The translations under genes were made by a program, and so were the position numbers. The notes under the pieces are model-generated. The model searched no databases. It saw only the letters and a list, made by a program, of their open reading frames with translations, and was not told the DNA's origin. From Vanrija pseudolonga (lineage: Eukaryota; Basidiomycota; Tremellomycetes; Trichosporonales; Trichosporonaceae): DNA of 64,000 nucleotides. The stretch is taken from assembly GCF_020906515.1 (NCBI RefSeq), contig NC_085851.1, positions 4,154,001 to 4,218,000 of the forward strand. Direction: 5' to 3'. Position 1 is the first letter of the stretch; each line of letters begins with the position of its first letter. Positions 46,165-57,425 of this stretch are shown here, one piece after another.

Positions 46165-46857
46165 TGCGATGATGTGTTGGAGGAGCCGAGTCGAGTAAAG
46201 TGTCCGGGCTTTTATCAGGAGGCGGGGGGCGGGGGGCAGCGGGAGGCGACAAGTAGCAGTCCAGGAGTCAGGAGTGAGTAGGAGTCGTCGTCAGGAGGGG
46301 CGAGAAGGGTGTGGGTGGGAGCGAATGGTCAGAGCGACGAGGACGGGGCGCCAGTCGGCGTCGTCTTTGCTTCTTGACGGACGCCATTGTCAGAGTGACC
46401 GCCCTGCGCGGATCAGATCAGCCCCGAGGGCGGGGGCGCGGAGGATGGGATGGCGCAGGTCATGCTTCTTGGAGTGGCTGGGAGCCGTGGGGATGCTGTG
46501 CGAGGGTTTGCTGGCGTTGGAGGCGGAGAGATTGTGTGCGACAAGGACGAGGGCGAGGACGAGGAGGAGGATGGTGGAGGACTGCCTCCCCGATGTCATC
46601 CGGGCCGAACGCGGCCATGTCCGACGAGCTCGAGCCTCAGAACTCGCCGACGGGCCATCCTCGCCTCGGTGGTCGCTCTATCCATGGCGTTCGCACAATG
46701 TACACAGCACAGCACAATATCCCTGTCAAGATAGCAGGCTGTGGCGACGTGCCTCACCCCGCCCCGCGGAGCTCCCTCGTCCACTTGTGGAAAATCAGCC
46801 GCGTGGCTTACCGTGACAACGAGGGCCCCTCTCCCCCCTCATACACTTATAGCTACA
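46165..46857. other. Intergenic of the tandem family C pair
   Basis: Promoter of member 1, with a gataaaag element on the minus strand at about 46208-46215. No gene recognised. Confidence 0.4.
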
Positions 46858-48189
46858 CTACAACTTGTCCTCCATGCCCAGCTTGTCGCGAATCTCGTCA
46901 ATGCTGTCTTCCAGCGCCGTGATCTTGTCGTCTCCGCCGAGCCCGAGCCGGTCCTTGATATCCCGCTGGGCGTTGAGGAGCAGGGAGAGCTGGTCGGCAT
47001 GGTCGTTGCGGACCAGGTCGAAGCGCGCAGTCAGGTCGGCGACCGCCTTGGTGACCTTGCGCAGACTGGTACCAACGGCAGCCTGCTCGAGGTCGGCAAT
47101 CTTGTCGTTGGCCGCCTTGAGCTGCGACTCGAGGATGTTGATCGTCTTCTCCTGCGCGTCGAGGGCCTTGCTGAGCGCGTCGGTATGCCGTTCCGACGAC
47201 TTGGAGGCGCCATCTGGCCGGCGCGACACTGATAACTCCAGCTCCTTCTCAGCCGCGTCCTTGGCCTTGCGCAAGTCGGCGACCTGCGCCTTGAGCTCGT
47301 CTGTTGCCTCTTGCTGGCTTTTGCGCAGATCCATGTTCTCCGCCTTCTGCTCCTCCAGCTCGGCCTTCAGCGACTTGATCCTCTCCTCACGCGCTTGCCG
47401 ATCCTTGCGCAGCGTGTCAACCTCCCTCGTCTGGAACCTCAGCTCGGCAGTAACATCTGTCAACCTGCGAGCTTCCAAGGCGGAACCGCCCTGTGGGCCG
47501 CCGTTTTCCCCGCGGAGGCCCGGCTTGAACGGGCTGTCGAACAATCCTGGCTTGGAGGCAGCTGGTGCTGCTTTTGCCGCCTCAGAGCCGGATGAGGTGC
47601 CAACAGCCGAAGTGCGTGTAGATTGCCGCTTGGCGACCTGGTCGTCGTGACCGTCGTCCTCGGACGCTGGGCGCTTTCCGTGGCCGTTTGTTTCAGCGCC
47701 AGCTGGAGGTCAGCTCGAGATGCGTTCTCGCAACTCACGTCGCTGCTCTAGCCGCGTGTTAACAACGTCACACCGCTTGCTCTTGAGCTCGGTACAGACG
47801 AGGCACGACGTTGTGAACCACTGGCCCTCGATTCGACGAGCGTTGAAGATGAGGGTTCGTCCATCCTCGGCCTTGTTGCATTCGACGCCTTTGCAGCTGG
47901 GCGAATCAGCAGATACACTACGAGGGACATACGTGTAAATGAAGGCTGGCGCCAAAGTAAGGTCGTCTGGCAGCTCTTTCCTTGTCGGCACGACGCGTTC
48001 GACGCCCACGAAGGTCTCCATCAGGTCAGGAAAGCTGTTGACATGGGCGTCGTCTGGACGCTGGACTTTCACGCCCATCTTGCGCTCGGCGGCCAGCTTG
48101 GTCTTTTGGGATGCGAAGACGACATCGTCGGACTGGAAATGCTCATTGAAATCTTCGAGGACCTGGGCGCGGAATCTTTGCGCACTCAT
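46858..48189 (-). CDS. Cys-cluster plus coiled-coil protein (family C, member 2)
   Basis: 419 aa, three exons; both introns are 36 nt (47897-47932, 47703-47738). Same layout as its neighbour: N-terminal block QSDDVVFASQKTKLAAERK, VNSFPDLMETFVGVERVV, LAPAFIYT; cysteine cluster CKGVEC, GRTLIFNARR, WFTTSCLVC, RCDVVNTRL; a basic linker (GHGKRPASEDDGHDDQVAKR); then about 190 residues of coiled coil (TAELRFQTREVDTLRKDRQA, KAELEEQKAENMDLRKSQQE, EKTINILESQLKAANDKIAD, ALEDSIDEIRDKLG). Intron positions flanking the cluster are the same as in member 1, so the pair arose by tandem duplication. The coiled-coil halves have diverged much more than the N-terminal and Cys blocks, which suggests that those blocks carry the conserved function. 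Confidence 0.77.
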
Positions 48190-48625
48190 GGCGGGCAGGG
48201 AGGGAGGGGGTAGGGGGGAGGGAGGGAGGCTGTGGGGGGTTAGAGGTGGACGAGAGCATGACGGGCTCACCAAATGCAATAGTGACCGCGACGGGCATCA
48301 CCTGCAAGTGTCTCCACGCAAGAATGGCGGTTCCAGCCGCGTGGATGAGGGGCAAGAGAGCAAGAAGTGTAAAGGTCGAAAGTCAAAAGCGTTGTTTTGG
48401 TCCGTAACCGACATGCCCGAGTCAAGTGACAGCCTCGGGATTTTGCGACGTCATTGGCGGCAGCGCCAAGCGAGCACAACAGCGTCTACACGTCTATGCA
48501 TCGACCTCAACTACTATAAATTCACCAGTTGTAAGCATCCTGGCCGTAAGATCTAGTGGTACATGTGAAGAGCAGTCGCGTCTAGTATACAACAAGGGAG
48601 GCCCCTGCTGAGCCGAGGGTTAGGT
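48190..48625. other. Intergenic
   Basis: Upstream flank of family C member 2 and 3' flank of the MFS gene. G-rich minus-strand purine run near 48200-48235 (gggagggaggg pattern on plus). No gene seen. Confidence 0.4.
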
Positions 48626-50588
48626 CTATGGCCCCGCTGTGGGCGCATGGCGGCGGGGCATGCGCATGAGCGACATGGCGAGCAGCGCAATGGCATACAC
48701 GCTGGCGCAGACAACGAAAATGGCGGGCGGGTACCAGGCGATTGTGAGCCTGAAGACCGTGTTGAAGAGGATGGACGAGAGGAAGGGGCTCGCGAACGCC
48801 GACAGCACGCTCGACGCGCCGAACATCCTCCCTGCGGTGCGCTCCTGCGGCCCGAGCCTGAGCGCGAGCGGCAGGATGACGGATCCCGCGCACTGCCCGA
48901 GCATGGCGACGGCGTGCCCAGCAATGTATACGTACGTGCTCGCGCCAGTGTTGGCACCCTTGGCAGCGTAGCCGATAAACTCGAACAAGAGACACGCGGT
49001 GATGAAGCCCCAGTCGACGCGCATGCTGGGTGCGGCGTCGACAGTCGAGAGGGTCGAGATGGATGAGTCGCCGGGGCCGTCTGGCTCGGAATCTGTGTTG
49101 ACGTCGGTGTCGGCATCGGCCTCGGCAGTGTTGTTGACAGAGACTGTATACGGCGGCGGGGGTAACAGCGGCGTGCGCTCGGTCGGCTCCAGCTCCTCGT
49201 CGACCGACTCGCCAGCCTTGACCCTGTCGAGGACGTATGGCTTGATGCCATACGTGTAGCACGGGATGATGCTGGCCATGAGCACAGTGGCCCAGATACC
49301 AATGAGCGACTTGCGGGTCGCGAGCTGGTTCTGGCCCCAGCCAAACACGTAGATGACGTACTGGACCTCTGGCGACTCTGAGCGCGCGAGGGCGACGCAG
49401 AACATGACGACGCCGAGGTGGAACAGGTTCCAGTCGCGCCCTTTGTGGCGGTTGAGGGGGTCACGCAGGCGAGGTAGGAAGATGGTGAGGGACTCCAGCG
49501 GCGCCAGGAAGCGCGCGGTGAGCTTACGCGTCCAGCGTACCACCCGGCGCAGCGCGTGAGAGTGGATCGCCCGCTGGTATGCGTACAGGATGGCATGCGT
49601 CGAGTCGGCGGCGTCGTGCAGCCTCGCCCTGGCGTCGGCGTACATCCTGTCCTCTTCCTCGTCAAAGGCCGCCTCGGCCTGGCTCGCGGCTGCACGTTCC
49701 GTCGCGGCAGCCTTGGCGAGATGCGCGCGCTTCTCGGCCGACAGCGACTCGGGGACGATGAACAGAAGGAACACGAGCAGCAGGGGCCAAGTCACCATTG
49801 TCACTTCGAACGGCATGAGCCTGTTGCCGCTCACCTTGACGAGCAAGGGGCCAAGCAGCGGCGCGACCATGCTCACGAGGGTGATGGCAGTCTCGACACC
49901 AACCGTGCTCACGGCCATCGTGTCGAGCGTCGTCACGTCCGACACATACGCCATCATGACCGCGTTGGCCATTGGGCCGCCGCCGCTGAGCCCGACTATC
50001 GCCGCTCCGAGGTAGAGTACTGAACCGCCCGTCGCGACCATGGCCTGGGGAAACTTGAGGACGAAGATGAAGAGCGCGTCCTTGAAGAAGATGCCCAGCA
50101 TGGCCAGGGCAATGAGCTTTTGCCGGCCAACGCGATCAGACATGCTCGCCCAGCCGGCAGTCGTGAGCGCCGCGAGGAACCCGTTGATGGTCTCGGTCAT
50201 CATGTTGATGTGGGACAGCAGCTTCTGGACTTTGATGTTGTGCTTGCATTCCTCGAGGTCGACCTCGGGGATGGCAATGGTCGTGTTGCTCCACAGTGCG
50301 GCGGCTGGGCGTTGTCAGTGATGGCGAAGTAACAGTCAACAACTCACAAGTCGAGACCCATGCGAGCGGTGGCAGCGGCGTGGGCGGAGGCAGCGGGGTA
50401 GGCATCGGAATTGAAGCGTTGGCCCCCGGAGAGCCGGCCTCCACGACGACACAGGCGAGCCGCACCAGCTCTTCTGCTGCCGGGCCGGATGGCATGAGGA
50501 TGTTGAGCGCCAGGATGATCACAAAGGGGTACATCCAGGCGACGCCCGGGCGGCGGTGCCACGGCAGTGTGTCCCAGTTGTTCTCCAT
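48626..50588 (-). CDS. MFS transporter, large central loop
   Basis: 639 aa, two exons (intron 50305-50347). Twelve or so membrane segments are visible. The A-like motif of the major facilitator superfamily appears as GWASMSDRVGRQKLI between helices 2 and 3. Other features: an N-terminal helix WMYPFVIILALNILMPSGP, an extracellular Pro-rich loop with a possible N-glycosylation site NTT, and an unusually long cytosolic central loop with a charged helix (AEKRAHLAKAAATERAAASQ), a basic segment and an acidic stretch (EADADTDVNTDSEPDG). It resembles fungal transporters related to the tetracycline-resistance/YCR023C group, whose substrates are unknown. The start is the ATG before ENNWDTLPW. No signal of clustering with biosynthetic genes. 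Confidence 0.85.
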
Positions 50589-51111
50589 GCTGTTGTGTGG
50601 GTGGGCGACGTCGAGGCGCCGGTACGCCGTGAGAGAAATACTGTAACAGTTGCTTGCTATCGCTCCATGCTTGCTTGGCCTGCTCTGCCCCGACACGCAA
50701 GCGGTGGTGAGACAAGGTCGCTATCACCACTTTACCTGCCTGCCTTGCTCCAAACAGTTTGGAGCCCATGTGGTGCTGGTGACCCTGGATACGCCATTGT
50801 TCGCATCGTTGCCGACAACTCGCTCCGAGTTCGGTGGGACCATCGGCCCTCCCGCTCGCACGCTTGCTGGACGGCGGGCAAGGTGGCGGGGATTGGGCGG
50901 CGACCGGCTACTTATCATGGCTGACTATGAGTCAGGGTGGGGCCGGCCAAGAGGGTCGGGGCAGGGGGAGGGAGGGAGGGTGCCAAGGCAGGCAGGCAGG
51001 CAGCCGAGGCAAGGCGGGCTTTCAAGCGGAGAGAGAGGGTTGCATGCATCCCGCAGACACCATGGCCCACGGCCACCAAATGCTTCATCTACAAGTTCTA
51101 TGACGTCTATC
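50589..51111. other. Intergenic
   Basis: 5' flank of the MFS gene and 3' flank of the ABC gene. ggca/ggag short repeats at 50968-51010. Nothing recognised. Confidence 0.45.
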
Positions 51112-54100
51112 TTACACACTGCTATCCAGCCTCGCACGCATGATTTCCTCGCGATCAATGCGCGACTGGTCACACATGCTACGGAACACACTGTCCTCCT
51201 TGTCAAATAGCTCGAGGGGCGGGGCAAAGTCGACGACCTCGCCGGCGTCCATGACGAGGATCTTGTCCCAGCCGATAATGGTGCGCAGGCGGTGGGCGAT
51301 GCACAGCAGCGTCTTGGAAGACCGCTTGCACTCCTCCCGGATTGCGCGCTGGATCTCGGCGTCGGTCTCGAGGTCGACCGCGGCCGTCGCCTCGTCGAGC
51401 ACCATGATCTTCGAGTCCTTGACTATTGCGCGCGCGAGACTGACGAGGCTCCGCTGCCCAATGCTCAAGTTGGCGCCGCCGTCGTCTATCGCCGAGTCGA
51501 GCGTGAACCGCTGCTGTTGTTGCTGCTGCTGCTGGTCGCCGGCCTTGATCAGGCCCGCGCGCTGGAGCGCGTCGTACAGCTGCGAGTCGGGGTAGTTCTC
51601 AAACGGATCGAGGTTGGTGCGGATCGTACCGCTGAACAGGACTGGGTCTTGCGGGATAACCGCCAGGCTTGAGCGGAGCTTCTTGAGACCCAGGGTGCTG
51701 ATATCCAAGCCGTCGATCGAGATGGTACCGCTCAGCAGCTCGGCGATGCGGTACAGAGCCACCGTGATGGACGTCTTGCCGGCGCCTGTCCGCCCGACAA
51801 TGCCGACGCGCTCGCCAGAGCCAATGTCAACCGACACGCCCTTGAGGACGATTGGCTGACCCGGGCGGTACGACATGACGACCTTGTCGAGTGCGATCGC
51901 GCCGTTGGTGGGCCAGTCCTTGGGGTCCGTGTCGAGCTCGTACGCCTTCTCCTGGGGCAGGTGGCCGTCCGAGTAGAACAGGGTGCGCTCGACGGCGTTC
52001 ATCGCGTTCTCGAGCATCGTTCCAATGTGGAGCAAAGCACCCAGCATGATGGTCACCTGCACCATGTAGTTGAGCGTCAGCGCCACCTGGCCGGGGTTGA
52101 TGGACCCGCCGCCGGCGGTACACATGAGCGCGACGGCGAGGATCAGCAGCGAGCCGGCGATGCCGAGGCGCGCCTCGAGCCACGCTTCGTCGGCCTTGGT
52201 GAGGATGTACGCGCGGTCCTGGAGGTCGATGAGGTCGGCGTTGTGCGTGAGGAAGCGCTCCGTCTCGCCGTAGGCCCGGATAGTCGCGAGGCCGGTGAGC
52301 GACTCGGAGAAGTGCGAGTACAGCAGCGAGCGGTGCATCGAATCGAGGCGCTTGACTTCGCGCGCTGTGCGGCGGTAGAAGAAGACGATGAAGCCGTACA
52401 GGATGCACACGCCGGCCACCACGCCGACAAAGTAGGGGAAGTGGATGGCGATGATGACGATTGAGCCGATGAGCTTGGGGGATTAGTTCGAGCTGCCCCG
52501 CGTCGTACTTACCATGCAGATGATGATGAGCGTGTACCGGAACGTGTCGGGCACCATGTTGTCCATGGCGTCGACGTCCTTGCTGAAGATGCCCATGATG
52601 CGACCGAGCGGGGTCGTGTCGAAGAAGCTCATCGGGGAGAAGAAGACGTGGTGCAGCGCCTTGCTGAAGAGGTTGCGGCTCGCGTTGACGCTCAGCGTGG
52701 TGATGGACATGCCTGTGAAGAGGGTGAAGAAGGCGCTCGAGATGCCCAGCATGGCGTACATGCCCTGGTAGAACGGCTGCTTGCGGTGGAAGCTGTCCGT
52801 CTGCCAGTACGTGAGCCACACGGTCGACATGAGCTGCGAGCCCTGCATGAGGATGGCCATGAGGACGACGACGGGGATCCACCACAGCCCGCCGGCGGAG
52901 AGGTACGCGCCGTACACCTTTGGTCCCACAGCGCCGGTCTTGCGCTCCTCGTCGGTGGTGAGCTTGCCCTGGGTCGTCAGCGCCTCCTCTTATTCTGTAG
53001 CCACCCACCTCGAGCTTGCCCTCGCCGGCACCCTTGCGCTTCTCGCCCGCAGCAGTCTCCTCGTCGCTGTCGACCGCCTTGCCCTTGCCTTCGTCTTCGA
53101 TCGCCTCCTCCTCATCGGCGGCGTGCTCGAACTCGCCGTGCCCGCCGCCAAATGCGTCCATGAGCTCCTTGAACGCGCCCTCGTCCGACGCCATGAGCTC
53201 AGCGTACGTGCCCTGCTGGGCCACGCGGCCGTCGTCAACAGTGTAGATGTAGTCTACCTGCGGGAGGAAGTGCAGCCCATGCGTGACGAGAAGCACCGTC
53301 TTGCCGGCCTTGCGCAGGCCCAGGATCGCGTCGTTGAACACTGACCGGCCGACGTGCGCATCGAGCGCGCTCAGCGGGTCGTCGAGCAGGATGACGTCGG
53401 CGTCAAAGTACAGCGCGCGCGCAATGTTGATGCGCTGCTTCTGCCCGCCCGAGATGTTGATGCCCTTCTCGCCAATCTCGGTCAGGTCGCCGTCGGCGAG
53501 GATCTCGAGGTCGCGCGTGAGGCTCGCGCGCGCAATCACAGACCAGTACTTTGCCTCGTCCCAGGGCTGGCCGAAGAGGATGTTGTCGCGGATCGTCGCG
53601 TTCTGGATCCACGCGCTCTGCTGACAGTATCCAATTGTGCCGCCGAACGCGACGCTGCCGGCGAGCGTCTTCATCTCGCCCAGTAGACCTTGCAGGATAC
53701 TGCTCTTGCCAGAGCCTACCGGACCGATGATGCCGACGAGCTGGCCACGCGGGATCTCGAGGTTGAGGTCGCGCACTGAGAATGGCTCGGCGGGTGGCGG
53801 GGTCGGGGTCGGCGTGGGCGTGCGGTCTGGGGTCGCCGCGGCGCTGGGCACAGCGCTGCTCTTGTTGCTGCCCTTGTCCTTCTTGCCCTTCTTGTCCTTC
53901 TTCTTCTTCTTCTTGCTGTCGTCCTCGTCGGTGGGCACCTCGACCCACTGGAAAGTTGCCTCCTTGACACGCACCGCGACGTCGAGGTCCGGGTCGATCG
54001 TCTTGGTCTCCTCGCGTGACTCGGCGTCAAACACGCTCGATACACGCTCCAGCGCGTTGATAACGTCCGCAAAAGACGCGAGCACACGGGGAATCTGACC

Positions 54101-55587
54101 CAGCGGTGTCTGAATAGCTCCAAAGTACGTGACTGCCGTGAAGAGGTTCGCAATGTCCATGGTCGGGTTGAGCGCCGAGTACATGATGAACGCAAACACG
54201 GAGCCAATGGTGGGCAGCGCAAACATCATCGAGTCGCCGGCAGACCGCAAGAAGAGCATGTTGCGCAGGCTGAGCATCTCGCTCGCGCGGATGCCATTCA
54301 ACCGCGACAGGAACGGCAGCTCGTATGTGAACATTTTGATTGTCGACATGGACGACAGCAGCTCCTGGAGCAGCTTTGACCTGCTCTCGGTGAACACCAT
54401 CGACTTGCGGCGCAGCTCGAGGCCCCACTTGGTGAGCCATGCTTGCAGCGGCGCAAGCACAAGGATGACGAGGAAGCCGATGATGCCCGACGCGCCGATT
54501 TGGAGGCAGAGCAGGATGAGGGCCACGATCAGCGAGATGGGCGCGGCCCAGATGAAGTGGAACTGCATGGCGACCATGTCGATGCGCGAGATGTCGGCCG
54601 ACAGGTGTGCCATGAGCTTGCCCGTCGTGTTCTTTGCGCGGGATGCGACAGAGTGGTTGAACGTGGTGCGGTAGATGGCCTGAATCATGGCCGCGCGGGC
54701 CAGCGCGCCCTCGTGCTGCGCGAGGAAGAAGAACTGGGCCTGCCCGACAGACTGGACGAGGTACATGACGAACAGGCCAAACGCCATTCCGATACCGCGG
54801 CCCATGTTGGGCTGGCTGACGCCCGGAGTGCCGTGCCGGTACGCGTACTCGTGCTGGCTGAAGCGGATGATCTCCTTGGTCAGCAGCGGGCTCGTGATGA
54901 TGACGGCGTCGCTGATGAGCTTGTACGGCGCGGCATACCACAGCGCCGGGAACGAGTCGAGGAGCGCGCGCGCGATCGCGTTACCGCCGCCCTGCTTGCC
55001 ACTCTTTCCTCGCCACTCGGCCTCGAGCGTCGCCACGCGCGCGGCGTACGTGCTATCGCTTCCGTAGTCTGCGTACTCGGATCCCAGCTTGCGCCGGTAC
55101 GCGGCCTTGGCGGTCCACCGCGTCCTCCTCCAAGCGCTCGGCTTGGCCGTCGCCAGCTGCGCGTTGTACTCTTTCCTCGCGGCCTGTCGCTTGGCAATGT
55201 TGTCTAGCAAGCGAGTGCACACTACCTCGGCTGCGGAGGCGTCAGCGCGGCTGTTAGCCTCCCCACGAACCTTGCCTGCTCTTGTCCATCTTCCACAGGT
55301 CGGGAGACTGCAGCGGGCGCTTGAAGCCGACGGCCATCAGCGGGTCCATCCACGCCACGACCATGCGCGAGAACCAAGATGCCGTGGCCAGTGGAATCTC
55401 CTTTGCATCGTCGATCGACTCGGGCACAGGCGGCGGCGTAGACGGGCGGAACAGGTGCCATCTGGGGAGGTCAGTACGGCCTGGCGAGGCTCACCCACCT
55501 TGGCTTGTCGCCGTCGGCGGCGGCCGTGGCTACGATCTCCTTCTCGTCGTCGGCGTCGTCCAAATCTCTGTCTTTGTCTTTTGCCAT
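51112..55587 (-). CDS. ABC transporter, ABCC (MRP/Yor1-like) family
   Basis: 1439 aa, five exons; introns 55462-55498, 55231-55270, 52969-53008, 52474-52512. Full transporter without an N-terminal TMD0: ASWFSRMVVAWMDPLMAVGF and RPLQSPDLWKM at the start are typical of Yor1-like ABCCs. TMD1 is followed by NBD1 (Walker A GPVGSGKSS at about 595, Q-loop CQQSAWIQN, signature ISGGQKQR, Walker B VILLDDP), an acidic linker, TMD2, and NBD2 (Walker A GRTGAGKTS at about 1210, IPQDPVLFSG, signature LSIGQRSL, Walker B IMVLDEAT, switch AHRL). In NBD1 the residue after Walker B is Asp not Glu, the usual degenerate ABCC site, so NBD2 should do most ATP hydrolysis. Odd inserts: a lysine run before NBD1 and an eight-Gln run in NBD2. 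It probably exports organic anions or drugs at the plasma membrane. Confidence 0.96.
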
Positions 55588-57053
55588 TAGATGTGGGTGT
55601 GTTGGGCAGCGGACAGGTGCCAACACCACGAGGATATACCCCACTCTTGCATGTCGGTGCTGAATCACACGCCCAAGCGTTGTCGGCTCCGTGCTCTGCA
55701 GAGCACAGAGGTGGAGTCAGTCGGACAGTGTGACTCTAGCGCAAAACACTTGGCAAACAGGCTGACGAGCACCATGTGGTGCAAGACGGCAATGCCGCCG
55801 GGCGGGGGCCGTGGAGCCCGACGTTCGGAGCGAGATGTCGGAGCGCTCAACACCCTGGCCTGCGGGCAAGAGATAAGTGCGGCTAGCCAACGGCGTGCGC
55901 GTCGTTTGATGCCAAGTGCCTGGGGGGGACCTCGTGGTGCATGCATAGCTGGAGGAGAGCGTCGGAGCGAGGTAGGTGCCCCCCGTCCTGCCTTGGGGAC
56001 TCGGCTCCGACTGCATCCATCAACTCATGTTCGCTTGTGGAGACGCGACTCACCGACGTCATGCACGACAACCCCACCACGACATCGGCGTCTATCCCGC
56101 CGCCAGAGTGCAGACAGGCTTACGATGCGGAGCAGAGGGAGCCGCGCGCCAGTGCAGTGCTCTTAATCCAGGGGGCAGCTGGATATCCCACGCTTGCTCG
56201 TCTTCGGAAACCGCCCGCCTGTCCCCAGGCCTACATTCGGTGGCGTCAGGCCGACGGCCACGGCAACAGCCAACTGCATCCATCCACCGTGCACGGTCTC
56301 TGTATAAATAGAGGCAGCCGTCGCATGGAGGGCCATGTCAAGTCGGAGGTCGGAGTCATTGCCGGTGCCCAAATTTCCGCGCTCCGCCGACGGGCTTGAC
56401 ACGCTCCTTCAGCGCCATCGCGCACAGTGCGAAGGCCTCCTGTGGGTCGCATCACTCAGCTCGGACAGCCACGGCGAGTAATGTCCTTGTGCACGGACGG
56501 CGGGGTGCTGTAGCCGCGCCGGTCGTCGGAGGGCGGGAGGCTTCGGCCGCTGCCAAGCGGCGTGTCAGCGCCGCCCGCAGCATTCCGGGGTTCATTAGGC
56601 TGACGCCAGTGGTTGCAAGTCTGACGATGATCTGATGCTTCCATGATCCCGCGGAGCCTAGTTGTGACTAGGCATTGGGCCGTGGGAGTGGTGAGGAGGA
56701 AGGGTGACTACCGTTCAGCTCACCACTGTATGACTGAGGGCCGAGAGCAAGTTCGCTGACAGTGACTCTGACCTGCACAATGTCACCGCGTCGCCAAGCT
56801 GATCCAAGTCCACACCACCTGACTACAGCACAATTGTATGCATGTGTAAGGCTACACGACATAAGACGAAGGGGACACGGAGGGGCCGGAGGAAAAGGAC
56901 AGTGGCGTAAACGTCTCTGCGGGTGCCTGGCAACTACGACGCGTTGTGCGAGTACGACGCACTCTGCACAACTAGTATCACGCAAGCCAGGCCTTTGAAA
57001 TGTCCATAACTCTAAGAGCCACGTCGAGACGTGTTGATGCTGGCCGAGTGCTC
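55588..57053. other. Intergenic, 1.5 kb, with an orphan TATA element
   Basis: The left end is the ABC gene promoter (ggtatatcc on the minus strand, near 55635). TATAAATA at 56303-56310 on the plus strand has no convincing gene after it: the next ATG (56325) gives 24 codons. No other feature supported. Confidence 0.4.
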
Positions 57054-57425
57054 TTACGGCTTCTTGGGCTTCTTGCTCGGCTTGGGCTTCTTGCGGCCAG
57101 TCTTGGCGTCGATGTCGTCGTCGTCGCGCTTCCAGTGGGGCCACTTGCTGGACGGCTTGGGCGGCGGCTTGGGGTGGTGCCAGTCAAAGTGGCGGGGGTC
57201 CTGCTCGTGCTGGGGCGGGTTGACCTGGCGCGGGGCGGGCTCGCCGTAGGCGACGATGCGGCCGGCGAGGCGCTTCTTCTTGGCGTCGAGGACGTGGTCG
57301 TCGCGAGGGGCGAGGTCGCCCTCGGCCGGAGGCTGGGCAACGGCGCGCTCGTCGACGGTGACGGTGGGGAGCGCAGACACTGCCAGAGCAGCGATCAGCG
57401 CCGAGAGAATAACAGTCGCGCGCAT
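57054..57425 (-). CDS. Small basic secreted protein, candidate effector-like
   Basis: 123 aa, single exon, start at the ATG before RATVILSALIAALAVSALP, a good signal peptide ending near residue 20. The mature part has no cysteines, one KKKRLAGR stretch and one WKRDDDD site that a Kex2-type protease could cut, a Pro/His/Trp-rich middle (PRHFDWHHPKPPPKP) and a very lysine/proline-rich end (TGRKKPKPSKKPKKP). A TATA element (tatata, 57488-57493) stands about 63 bases upstream on the same strand, which supports a real gene. I do not recognise a family. A cationic secreted peptide precursor is an inference. Confidence 0.55.
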   Translation of the reverse strand: MRATVILSALIAALAVSALPTVTVDERAVAQPPAEGDLAPRDDHVLDAKKKRLAGRIVAYGEPAPRQVNPPQHEQDPRHFDWHHPKPPPKPSSKWPHWKRDDDDIDAKTGRKKPKPSKKPKKP

